From PFJX01 sp031426735 (GTDB lineage: Bacteria > Pseudomonadota > Gammaproteobacteria > Burkholderiales > Thiobacillaceae), in NCBI GenBank assembly GCA_031426735.1, contig JASJPK010000107.1:18170-82169 (forward strand): a stretch of DNA of 64,000 bases, given 5' to 3'. The translations under genes were made by a program, and so were the position numbers. The notes under the pieces were generated by a model. The model worked only from the letters and a program-made list of their open reading frames with translations. It did not search any database and was not told where the DNA came from. Each line of letters starts with the position of its first letter. Position 1 is the first letter of the stretch. This document shows positions 29,401-41,400 of the stretch, piece by piece.

Positions 29401-32400
29401 ATCAACGATGCCAACGGTTTCATCGGCATGCCCTCGTTCGACAACGGCGTGCCGCGCGGCTACTTCTGGGACAGCAACGGCGACGACTACATCGACGAAA
29501 ACGATGAAGTGAATCCCGACGCCATCGGTCTGGCCATCCGCGACCTGGATCTGGGCATCCTGCTGGCGAAGGAACTCGTGGTCGACCTGGAAGGGCTGGA
29601 CATCGGCATGTACGTCGCCGTGCAGGCGGACGTGGACTACATCGGCCTGGTCGGCGTTCCCGAGGATGTGGTTCTACGCGCGGAAGATCTTCGCCTGGAT
29701 CTCAATACCGGCTTGCGCGCCAGCATCAACACCGGTTTCGAGGTGGACGACGCAACCGGCGCCGTTTCCTTCACCACGGAAGGATTGATTCCGGAATTCA
29801 GCTTCACCACCATCGATTTCTCGCGCAGCACCTGGGTCAAACCCAACGATGCTTCGACCACCGCGGACGATGAGACCCTTCCCGGCTATGCAATTGCCAC
29901 CGGCAACCCGAACGAGCCGATCGTGCTCACCTACACGGGACAGTACCTGCGTATCTACGGCGAGGCCGAGCTGGACCTGTATGACATCGTCGTCGCCCAT
30001 GGCGTCATCGACGTTCGCTTCAATGAGGAAGAGGGCCTCACGATGTTTGCCGATGCCGACGTGCGCATCGGGCCAGAAGACTTCAACATCTCCTCGCATG
30101 CCACCGGCCTGATCGTCATCGGCAAGCGCAACGACACCTTCGGCGTGGCGGCTCGCCTGGAAATCGGTAGCAACATCGACATCGGCGACATGGTGCACTT
30201 CGATGTCGAATTCACGCTGCTGTTGAACAGCTTCGGCCAGGAAGTGGTCTACGACATCCCGGACAGCTTCAAGGATGTGCTGGACGACGACGACAATCCG
30301 GAAACCGCACCGGCCAAATTCCCCGATTGGCAGTACGTCATCAGCGCCGGTCCGGTCGATTACCAGGGCAATCTGCGCTCCGACTGGAGCGATGTGAACA
30401 TGTACGCGCAATTGATGGGCCAGGGCAACCTCGACCTGTTGGATGGAGCGCTTGCACTGGAAGGTCGCTTCAGCGTCATTCTCGGCATCAGCACCGATCC
30501 GGACACGGCCGGCGTGCGCGCGGAAATCACCATGGAAGCCGCGCTCGACTTGCCGGTCCTCGAACCGCTCGCCGTCACCGGCACACTCGGCATCGTCGCC
30601 CAGGCGAACGAAGTCGGCGTCTACGGTGCGCTCGATGTCGGCGGCATCGGTCCCGAATCGACGCTGATCGATGGCGGCATCTTCAAGGTCAACGGCCACT
30701 TCCTGCTGCAACTGAATACCACCGGAACGGCGAGGCAGGTGCGCGCCATCAATACCGCTGCCAACGCCGGCAACGACAACTACTTCGTCGACGTCACGCT
30801 GGATCCGAACTCGCTTTACATCGCCGGTACGGCCAGCATCAACCTGCTCGACGCAGTTTCGATGACCGGCTCGATGGCGCTGAAAATCGACAATTCCGGG
30901 GTACAGGCTGCGGCCGAGCTGGTGCTCGAACTGGGCGTGCTGGGCAGCATCGACATCAACGGCGCCATTGCCTTCATGACCGAAGCCGATGGCGATCTGA
31001 TGTTCGCGTTGCGCATGGAAGCCGATATCGAGCTGGGCATGAGCATCATCGGCATCAAGGCGCATGCCATTCTGGAAATCAATACCGGCGACGAGGATTA
31101 CACGACGCTGATCGGCGACCACGTCATCGCCGCCAACACGCTGTTCAACCTCGACCTCGACGGCAACATCCATGTCCTCGCCTTCGATCTGAAATTCCAT
31201 GGCGGCATGGAGTTGCAAGACGACGTGTTCCGTCTCGAAATCGAATCCAGCATCGACTTTTTCGGTTTCATCCAGATCGATGTCGGCGGCTACATCGAAT
31301 CGGACGGCGACTTCGAGATCCATGGCTCGGTCGACCTCCATGTCGACATGGCCATTCTCGAACTCAACGCCGGCATGTCGCTCACCATCGGCAACAAGCG
31401 CATTGCCGCCAGTGTTTACGGTTCGCTCGATATCGACATCGATATGGGCATCTTCGAGCTGCATGAAACGCTGGCCGGTTTCAGCGGCAGCATCGATCTG
31501 ACCCCGGCTTCCGCCTATCTGCAGGCCAGCGTCACCATCATGGGCATCACCGCGTCGGGTGATTACTTCTGGAGCTGGGCCGAGCCGCCGATCATCACGC
31601 ACCAGATCGCCAGCACGCTCTACCTCAACATGGGGGATACCTCCGGCCGCTATGGCAGTGGCGATATCTACGACGACACCACCAACGAGACCGCGTCGAT
31701 CACGCTCGACGACAAGAGCAACATCAATGCGGCTGACGACGAAATCGTCGTCGTTTCGATGGGCGTGACGCACCGCTATGCCGCCAGCAGTATCAACACC
31801 ATCTATGCGCGCGGCGGCAAGGGCAACGACATGATCTATGTCGGTGAGGGCATCGCGGCGCGCCTCGATTTCGACGGCGGCGACGGCAACGATGTGTTCA
31901 CCATCATCAGTGGCGGCGCCGGCAGCGTCATCCAGGGCGGCAAGGGCAAGGACGAATTCGTCGGCGGCGCCAGCAACGGCATCAGTTATCTCGGCGGCGA
32001 CGGCAACGACCGTTTCGTCGGCGGCGACGGCGCCGAATCCATCGACATGGGGGCGGGCACCAACACCATTTTCGGCGGCGGCGGCAACGACGTCATCACC
32101 GTCACCACGGGCACCGACACCATCGACACGGGTGATGGCGACAACCAGATCCGGGTCAGCGGCAGCGGTTACGTCAAGGTCAAGGGCGGCAGCGGTTTCG
32201 ACGTGCTGACGCTGGCGCCGATCAGTTCCACCACTTCGTTGCTGTTCAACGACCACCAGTTCAATCATGCCCAGCGCACCATCGACTTCGTCGACAGCCT
32301 GGATCGCATCGAGGTCACCGACAACGCGGCAACCACGGCCCTGGTCAGCGGCAGCAACGCCAGCTGGGGTGCGACCGATTTCTCGCTGACCTCGGCCGGC

Positions 32401-35400
32401 CTGATCGATCTGCGCAATGCCGTGCTGATCGCGCCGGAAGCGCTGGTCAGCCTGCAAGGCACCGGCGTCAAAGGCATCCTGAACACGCGTGTGGCCGAAC
32501 TCACCGTGGTCAACTACGGCACCCATGCCGATGCGACGACGCATGACATCGTCGTGCGCGAGGCGGACAGCCTCAGCATCATCGCCGACGGTCGCGTCAA
32601 CGGCGGCCTGTATGCGCCGAACGGCCTGATCGATGTCGAACTGGCCGGGCGCGAAGCCTTCTTCTCGTTGACTTCGGGTGTCCTGACCACCGGCAACAGC
32701 GGCAATGACATCATCATCGTCGCCGACGATATCGACTTCGCCTCCGGCGACGGCAAGGTCAGCGGCACCGGCAGCCTGACCCTCAAGTCGATGTGGAACG
32801 AGCAGGGCTATCGCATCGGTGCGGCGGGTCAGTCCACCTTCGGTTACGACTATTCGCAGAATGCCGAGACCGGTTTCATGGAACTGGGCATGCGCGACCT
32901 GTCCGCGCTCGCCAACGGCTTCAGTCAGATCACTATTGGCCATCAGGCCGGCGCCACGGTGGCGAACCGCATGATCTTCGGCGACGTGGAAGACAAGCTG
33001 GTGGGTGCCTTCAACTTCAGCGCCAAGCTGAACGATAGCGCCAACTTCCTTGCCGACACCGTCATCGTGCAGGGCGATGTGCAGTCCTCCGAGCGTCTGG
33101 AAATCACCGCCCGGATGATGGAAGTGCAGCGGCAGAACATCCAGGATCCGCTCGGCGCCGCCGATTCCGGCCTGCATGCCGACGCAACCCATATCGTCCT
33201 GACCGAACAACTGCTCAACAGCGGCTGGATTCTGGGCGACGACCGCGTCGATATCCGCATCCTGAGCGGCAACGACAGCATTCCCGGCGACGCCTTCGTC
33301 ACCTATGGCGCCGACAAGAACAGCCTTACCGCCGACCGCGGCAGCAGCATCCAGAGTCTGAACGCGGGCAGCGTGGTGAATGTGCTGACCTCGCATTCCA
33401 TCATCAGCGCCACCGGCATCTTCGCCCAGGGCGCGGGCTCCTCGGTGAGCATGGAAGCCGGCACCGGCATGATCATCCTGTCCGGCGGCACCGTCGCTGC
33501 GCGTGACAACAACGCCAGCATCCTGCTCAAGGCGGGCGAATACATCCACCTCAACACCGGCAGCGCCATCGTTTCCGGCGCGCGCTTTGCCGATGACGGT
33601 TTCACGCCGATCAAGACCGGCGACAACGCCACGCTGAGCATCGTCACCACGGGTGAACTGAAGATTTCCGGTTCGGTGACCGCGGCCGGCCAGATGAACA
33701 TCCAGTCCGGCTCCAGCAGCAACAGCTTCGCCGACTATTTCGACACACTGCCGGGCGAGAAACTGGCCTCCATCGCCGATGCGAGCAAGATCGATGCAAT
33801 CGTCGCAGCGCTCAACAACGGTGCGGTCAGCAGCGACCTGCGCGCCTTGTTCGTCAGCGCGACGCTGGATCTCGGCGCGACTGTCGGCGCCACTTCGGTG
33901 ACCAACTACAACCCGTTCTCGGCCTTGAGCGACGAGGCCAAGACCCTGGTCGCGGAAACCCTGGGCTATACCGTTTACGCCGACGGCGGTTTCTACAACG
34001 CGGATACCAACACTTTCCGTACCAGCCTGAGCGAAGGTCCGACGCTGAGCAGCAGCGCCGGCTACACGTTCTATTCCGGCATGGTGTTCTACAACGCCGA
34101 TGCCGCCGCCGGCAGCGCTTTCATGACCGTCTTCACGCAAGGCGAATCGAGCGATTACAGCAACGCCCTGGTCGATTGGGCGGGGGCCGGCGTGTCCGCG
34201 CCGGCGGCGAATGCCACGTTCGAGCAACTGACCGCCGCGCAAAAAGTGGTGGCGGCCAATTCGATCGGCTACAGCTTCGATTACAACGGCATTTCCAGTG
34301 CAACCTGGGCTGCCGGCTTCACCGGTGCGTCCAGTTACGCCCTGATTCCGACCGAAAAATGGGTTGCTGACGCGCGCATCAACTACACCGCCATCCCGGA
34401 CGATGCCTGGGGCAGCATCACCAGCGACTACAGCCAGGTGCCGGACGCGGCCTGGTCGAACTACGACGAGATCTATCTTGCCGTGCCGACCGAAGCCTGG
34501 GGCGCGCTGTACAGCTTTGCCGCGATGGATGCGGCGGACTGGGGCAAGGTTGCGCCGCCGGCGTCGACCACGGCATTTGCCGATCTGACCGACGCGCAGC
34601 AGGCCAAGGTGGCGGATTTCCATCGTCCCGCCGAAGGCACCTCGTATGCCAGCCTGAGCACGGCACAAAAGTCCGTGGTGGATGGCTACGCCGACAATTT
34701 CGCGCAACCGGCGAACGGCACCGCCTACGCCAGCCTGAGCGTCGAACAGAAGGCGATCATTGCCAAGTACTACGTGCCGCTCGATTACAGCAGCATCGCG
34801 GCCAGTGCCTGGCAACTCGATTACGACAGCGTCTTTGGCGCGTTGTCGGTCAACGATCTGGGCACGCTGTACACGTTTGCCGAGATGACCGGCCACTGGG
34901 CTGACACGACCGCGCCCGAGGCGGCGACCGTATTTGCCGATCTGACTTCCGCCCAGAAAATGGCGGTGGCGAATTTCTATCGTCCGCCGGCGGGAACCGA
35001 CTATGCCGATCTGAGCACGGGCCAGAAGGCGCTGGTCGATGCCGCTGCCGATCCGGCCGATTACGGCATGCCGGATGCCGATACGCCGTACGCGGAACTC
35101 AGCGACGCGCAGAAGACGGTGGTGGCCAACGCCTTGCGGCCGGGCGCCGGCACTGCCTATGCCGATCTGACCGCCGCGCAAAAAGCGGTGGTCGACATCA
35201 ACCTGGACTTCGCTCCGGCAGCGGGAACGGCATTCGCCGACCTCACCCCGGATCAGCAGGCCGTGGTGATGGAATACGTGCGTCCCGCCATCGACGCGAC
35301 CTGGACCGAGCTGACCGCCGACCAGCAGGCCGTGGTGGTCGCGCATCTGAACAGCAGCGACGCAACCCTGGCGAAGAACTTCTTCAACTACAACGCCGAA

Positions 35401-38400
35401 CCGGGCATGAAGCAGGTGAAGACGCTCAGCCAGGGACCGGTGACCGATTACAGCAACGCCGATATCTACTGGGGCGATGTCGGTGCGCCCGCCGCCGACG
35501 CCAGCTTCGCCAGCCTGAGTGCCGCGCAGAAGCAGTTGGTGGCTGCCGCGCTGGGTTATGAAGTATTTGAAAACGGTGCCTGGTACAACGCCGGCGCCAG
35601 CGCAGAACTGCGCGTGATGACGTCCTTTGCCTCGGGTCAGGCAGCCAATTTCGATCTCGACAAGATCGACTGGGGCGGCCCGGCTGCACCGGACGACGCG
35701 GCCAGTTTCGAACAGCTCAACGCCGCCCAGCGCGCCGTTGTGGTGGCCCACATGGGCTATGCCCAGGTCGACCGTCAGGTGTTCTACAACGCCGCCGCCG
35801 ATGCCGGCGAGCAGATCAAAACCGGTTTTGTTCAGGGGGTCGGCGAAGATTACGAAAACAAGGATGTCGCCTGGGGCGATGTCGCCAAGCCGGCCGACAG
35901 TACCGCTTTTGCCGACCTGACCTATGACCAGCAGAACAAGGTGCTGGCGCAGCTGGGTTACGACCGCTGGGATGGCGCGGTGTATTTCGACGCCGATGCG
36001 ACGGCCGACCAGCAATACCGGCTGACTTTCGCGCAAGGTGAAAACAAGGACTACGAGAACGGCGCTGTCGTCTGGAGCGCGGTCGCCACGCCGTTGCTGA
36101 GCCACACGGTCGACGTGAGCGCCGTGCCGGTCGCGGGGCAGACCTACAGCATCGATATCGACGGCACAGTCATCAGCTATACCGCGCGCGCCGCCGAGGG
36201 CAGCACGCCGGCGGACACCACCACGGCGGATCTGGTCGCCGGGCTGGTCGACGCGATCAACGGCAGCGGCCTGTTTGGCGCCATCGCGGTGGGCAATCAG
36301 ATTCAACTCAACGACGGCGATCTCGGCGGCAAGGCGGAAGTCACCACCACAGTCGGCGCGGTAGGCGCAATCGAACTGCGCGATCTGCCGTTCCAGGCGC
36401 TGACCGCGACGCAGCAATTCCATGTGCTCGACCAGACCGGCTTCGTGCAGTACAGCCAGACCACGTATGTCGACACCGGCGCGAGCGACCCGCACCAGCG
36501 GGTGGTCACCGCCTTTACCGAGGGCGTCGATTACACCAATGCCGCGATGGACTGGGGCACCACCGGCACGCAGCAGAGCACGCGCTGGATCGTCGATGAC
36601 GGCGACAACCGTTACGTCATCTACGCCTACGACGACATCAGCGACGGCACCGGCGATATCGACGAAATCCGGATTCTCGAACCGCATCAACTGCTCGGTC
36701 AGCGCGGCTTCGGCTTCCTGCTGGCGGGTGGCACCATCACCACGTTGCAGGACAATGCCGACTTCATCGTCACCGGCACCGACGACGCCATCGTGCGCGG
36801 CAACATCAACCTGCTCGGCGCCGGTTCCGATCTGGTTATCCAGTCCGACAAGTGGACCTATTGGGAAGGCGGCGCCAACGTCAGCGGCGACATCACGCTG
36901 AAGGGCGGCGTCGAACTCGATGGGAGCAATCCGACCGGAAAACCGAACGGCGGCGCCAATGCTGATGGCATCAGTCTGTATATCCATGGCGCCACGACGC
37001 TGAACACCACCACCGCCGGCACCGACATCGTGCTGGCCGGCGGCCAGGATGTGGAAATCCACGGCCGCGTGATTGCCGGCGGCGAGATCGGCAGTTCCGG
37101 CGTCACCTGGCTGGGCGCGGACTCCACCGTGTCGGTCACGGCGGGCCAGCAGATTCTGGTCAACACTGCACTGTCAGCGGCCAAATCGGTCACCCTGACC
37201 ACCACCACGACCCCCGGCGCGGGCGACGACGGCTATGCCGTCATCGTCGGCAGCGCGGCCGGCCTCAGCGCGGCGGGCATCACGTCGGACGCCAGCGGCG
37301 GCCTGGTCAAGATCGATGCGAAGGGTAATGTCACGATCAGCGGCATGGTCCTGTCCGGCGGCACCGTGACGCAGACTTTCGGCGGCACGAATCAGGATGT
37401 GCTGTTGTCGGAAACCATCGCCTGGTCGGCGAAGGATTCCACCATCGATCTGAAGGCCGCCGGCCAGCTCTGGCTCGGCGGCATGGCGGAAACCGAAGCG
37501 GGCGGTCTGGTCGAGATCGGCGGCACCTTCCGCGCCAACGACCTGATCAAGCTACAAGGCGGTTCCAACAGCGACGGCATCGGCATCAAGATGCCCGGCG
37601 GCACGCGCATCGCCACTGCCAATGCCGATGGCCGCATCGTGCTGATTTCGGCGCAGGACGCCGAGGTCTATGGCCAGCTGGTGGCCGGCGGCGAAGTGCT
37701 CGACCACTTCGACAGCCGCGGCCTGACCCTGGGCAGCAGCACGCGCACCTTCGACGGCGACTCCAGCATCGGCATCGAGGCGGGCGGGCAAATCCGCCTG
37801 GGCCGCGACCTGATCGCCGGCAAGACCATCGATGTGCGCGGCGGCGTAGGCACAGGCACGCCCACGCAAAGCAACCCGTGGGCCGACGAAGGCATCGTGG
37901 TCGGCGGCAACGTCCACCTCAGGACCCTGCAGGAATACAGCAGCATCACGTTGTCGTCTGCCGGCGATATGTCGGTGCTGGCGCCGGCCTGGACCGAAGA
38001 ACTGACCGCGGACAGCTTTGCCGAGTTCGCCGATGGCGATATCAGCCAGGATGCCAGCTTCACGCTGCGCATCGTCCTCGGCACCAACCAGTATCTGGAA
38101 AAAGTCGTTACCGTCGCCGCCAGCAACCAGGGCGACAAAACCGGCCTGGCCGATCTGCGCGACGACCTGCAAGCCGCCATCGATGGCGTCTTCGACAAGT
38201 ACGACGGCAGCACGCTGGTCGGCACGCAGACCGTGACCAGCGCCAACACCGACCCGTATCGGGTCAAGGTGCGCCTGAACGACGGCAAGATCATGTTCAC
38301 CAGCAATTTCGAGTTCAGCATTGCCGCGATCAGCGACGGCAACGCCGAACTGCTCGGCCTGAGCCAGATCGCCGCCAGCGGCGCCACCGGCGGCGCCACC

Positions 38401-41400
38401 GTTTCCGACCGCGGCTATGCGCTCGACGCCAGCGCGCGCGGTTCCGTGGTCAACATCGGCAAGGCCGATGCGCCCAGCGGCGAGATCACCATCTCGGGCT
38501 GGATCCGCGCCTACAGCGCGATCAACATGTATGCCGGCACCAGTGCCAGCGGCAGCCAGGATGTCAGATTGACCAGCACCAGCCTGCTGGAAACCCTGTC
38601 CGGCGGCATGACCTTGAACCCGACCGGCCATGCCGTGATCGAGGGCGACCTGAAGGCGGTCGGACGCTATGCCGACATCATCATCAACGCGCGCGACACC
38701 ATTCTGCTCAAGGGCGATCTCACCGCGCAGCGCGACATCATCATCAATGCCGGCACCGACGGCGTCATCGAGAACGAAGTCAGCCTGGAAACCTACGGCA
38801 CCAGCCACTTCACCTCGCAGGATGCGCGCGGCCGCATCATCCTGACCGGCCTCAACGATGTGGTCATCAACAGCACCATCGGCCAGGACAATGCCGAACT
38901 GGCGCTGCTCAAGATCGCTTCCAGCGAAGGCACCTTGTCGGTCGAGCGTGAATCGGGCTGGCTGGAAACCGGCGCGCTGCTGGAGTTGTCCGGCAAGAAC
39001 GTCGATCTGGCCGGGGTCGTCAAGAGCTTCTCCGCCACGCCTGCAACCTACGACTATGAAGTTTCCGTCACCGCCAGCGGAGACATCGGCCTGCATGGCG
39101 ACTTCACGCTGGAAGGCTCGATGCGGGTCGAGGCGGGCGGCGACATCGCGATTTACGACACCGGGCTGCTGGTGCAGTCGGCCGGCCAGAAGCTGCGCAT
39201 CGCGGCCGGCGACGCGGTCAATGTCGCGCGCGGCTACAGCGTCAGCGCCAATGGCAGCCTGATCGGAATCGACGCCGGCGCCGGAATGGCCGCGCTCGAA
39301 TTCAGTGTCGATATCGGCCAGGCGAGCATCGGCGAGCCCGATACCAGCGACGAGGCCACCTACACCAGTGTCGACCTCGCAGCGGTGCGCGTGGTGACCG
39401 GTGCCGGCTACAGCGTCAACGTCAACGGCAGCACCTTCAGCACCACGGCACTGGCCGGCGATACTCGCGCCATGCTGGTCGCCAGGTTGGTGGCGCTGAT
39501 CGACGCGCATGCCGATCTGAGCGCCAGTGTCGGCGCGAGCAGCGACCAGATCAAACTCAGCGCGGGACTCGATAGTGCCGATGTGTCCTTCTTTACCGCT
39601 ATCGGCGAAGCGGCCATCAACAATGCCAGCGCAACCGACGCGGCGGCGGATCGGAGCATCGACCTGTCCGGCGTGACGGCTGTTGTCGGCGCGACCTACC
39701 GCCTCGGCATCGATGGCACCCCGTTCAGTTACACCGCTGTCAGCGGCAACAGCATGGCCGATGTGGCGGCAGCGCTGGTGGCCAAGATCGGCGCCGGCGG
39801 CGGCGCCGTGCTGGAAGCCGACACGCTGCTGGAAATCGAGGCCGGCGGTCTGGTTACCCTGGCGCAAGGTTCGCAACTCTATTCCGAGGCGGACAACAGC
39901 AAGATCAGCATCCAGGCGGATCGCCTGACCGTGTTGGGCAGTATCCGGGCAGGTCAGGACTACAGTATTTCCGGGACGACCGTGAGTACAGCCTGGAGCG
40001 GAAAAACGGCTGTTCTCGACATCCGCACGACGCATGACATCGTGCTGGGCGACAGCAGCCTGGGCGGCAACCTGCTCGCCACCGGCGCGATCAAGATTCA
40101 GGCCGGCTCCGGCACCACCGGGCTCGGCTTCGGCATGAGCCAGGCCAGTGCGGTCGTGGTCGATGCCACCGGCGTGTTCGACGGCAATTACGGCGTCGCC
40201 GCGAACTGGGGCGAAGCCAACGCCGGCGGCGACGGCGCGATCAATCTGCGCGCCGATGGCGATGTGCAGTTGCGCGGCAATTTCGCAGGGCTGGATGTCG
40301 GCAGCGACATTTCCATCCTGTCGCGTTCGCAGGTCTGGGTCAGCGGCCTGGTCAGCGCCGACGATGCCCTGAGCATCACCGGCGGCACCGATACCAGCCG
40401 CATCGGCGTGCTGGTCGATACCCTGACGCTCGACGGCAATGGCAATTACCTGTCCGGCGGCACGCTGGACACCGCTGCCGGCGGTAGCATCAGCGTGGTC
40501 TCCACCGATGCGATCCAGATTCAGGGCGTGGTCGGACAGATCGACACCGCTCCGGGCGCCCTCGGTGCGCGCAAGGTCGGCCTGGTCAGTCTGGCTTCGA
40601 CCGGTGGCGATGTCACCGTGCTGCGCGACGTCGATGCGCGCGACCATGTCGTGATGACCGGCGGCAATATCAGCATCCTGGCGGGTAGCCACGTCTATGC
40701 CACCGGTGACGACTCGGATGTGTTCATCCAGGCCCGCACCCAGTTGCTGATCGCCGGCAACGCGGTGAGCGGCTCGGTCAAGCCGGGCAAGGTCACCTCG
40801 GTGATCAATGCCGTCGGCGACGAACTGGGCGACGACCGCAGCATCGCGCTGTCGGGCACCCTGTCGGTGGGCACTTACAACCTGACCGTTACGCTGGACG
40901 ACACGATCAACCTGTTCTCCTATACCGCGCTGGCCGGCAGCACGCTGGCCGATATGGCGAGCTACTTCGCCGCGCGCATCAACGAACATGACAGCTATGC
41001 CGCGACCGCTTCCGGCACGGTGATCAGCATCAGCGAGGGCGCCGGTACGGCCACGCTGGCGTTGCTCGACAACGACGCCATCGTCAAGGCCGACCGTCTG
41101 GTGCATCTGGCTGCGCCGACTGTCCAGGTCAGCGGCATCGTGCAGGCCGGCATCACCAGCGCGGTAGTGAATGACAAGCATGCCACCGATGTCGACGCGG
41201 ATCGCAGCATCGATTTTTCCGCGACCTCGGTCGTCGCGAACGTGGTCTATCGGGTCTCCATCGGCGACGTCGGTTTCGCCTACGTGGCACAGGCGAATGA
41301 CAGCGTACTCACGATAGCCGCCAACCTGGCGGCGCAGATCGACGCCCATGCCAGCTTCGCGGCGAGCGTCAACGGCGCCATCATCGATATCACCTCCGGC

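Larger units (their letters stand above)
12361..29610 (+). repeat. About 24 modules of ~160 residues (FAG-x-N-G-G type)
   Basis: A module of about 157-170 residues recurs. Its consensus order is D-M-D-G-x-x-G-x-L-L-x-A-S-G-x-L, F-G-F-x-Q, G-x-F-A-x-E-K, V-x-V-D-L-L-x-I-G, F-A-G-x-N-G-G, A-x-G-L, F-x-L-A-L-M, A-R-K-W-x-x-L-x-A, G-I-D-G-L-x-V, V-A-T-G-P. F-A-G/F-V-G anchor codons fall near 14119, 14590, 15082, 15592, 16102, 16579, 18766, 19237, 19741, 20230, 20710, 21175, 23383, 23962, 25213, 25846, 26398, 26980, 27985, 28627 and 29401, with degenerate versions near 12385 and 24600. It is predicted to be a beta-rich stalk. Confidence 0.85.
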
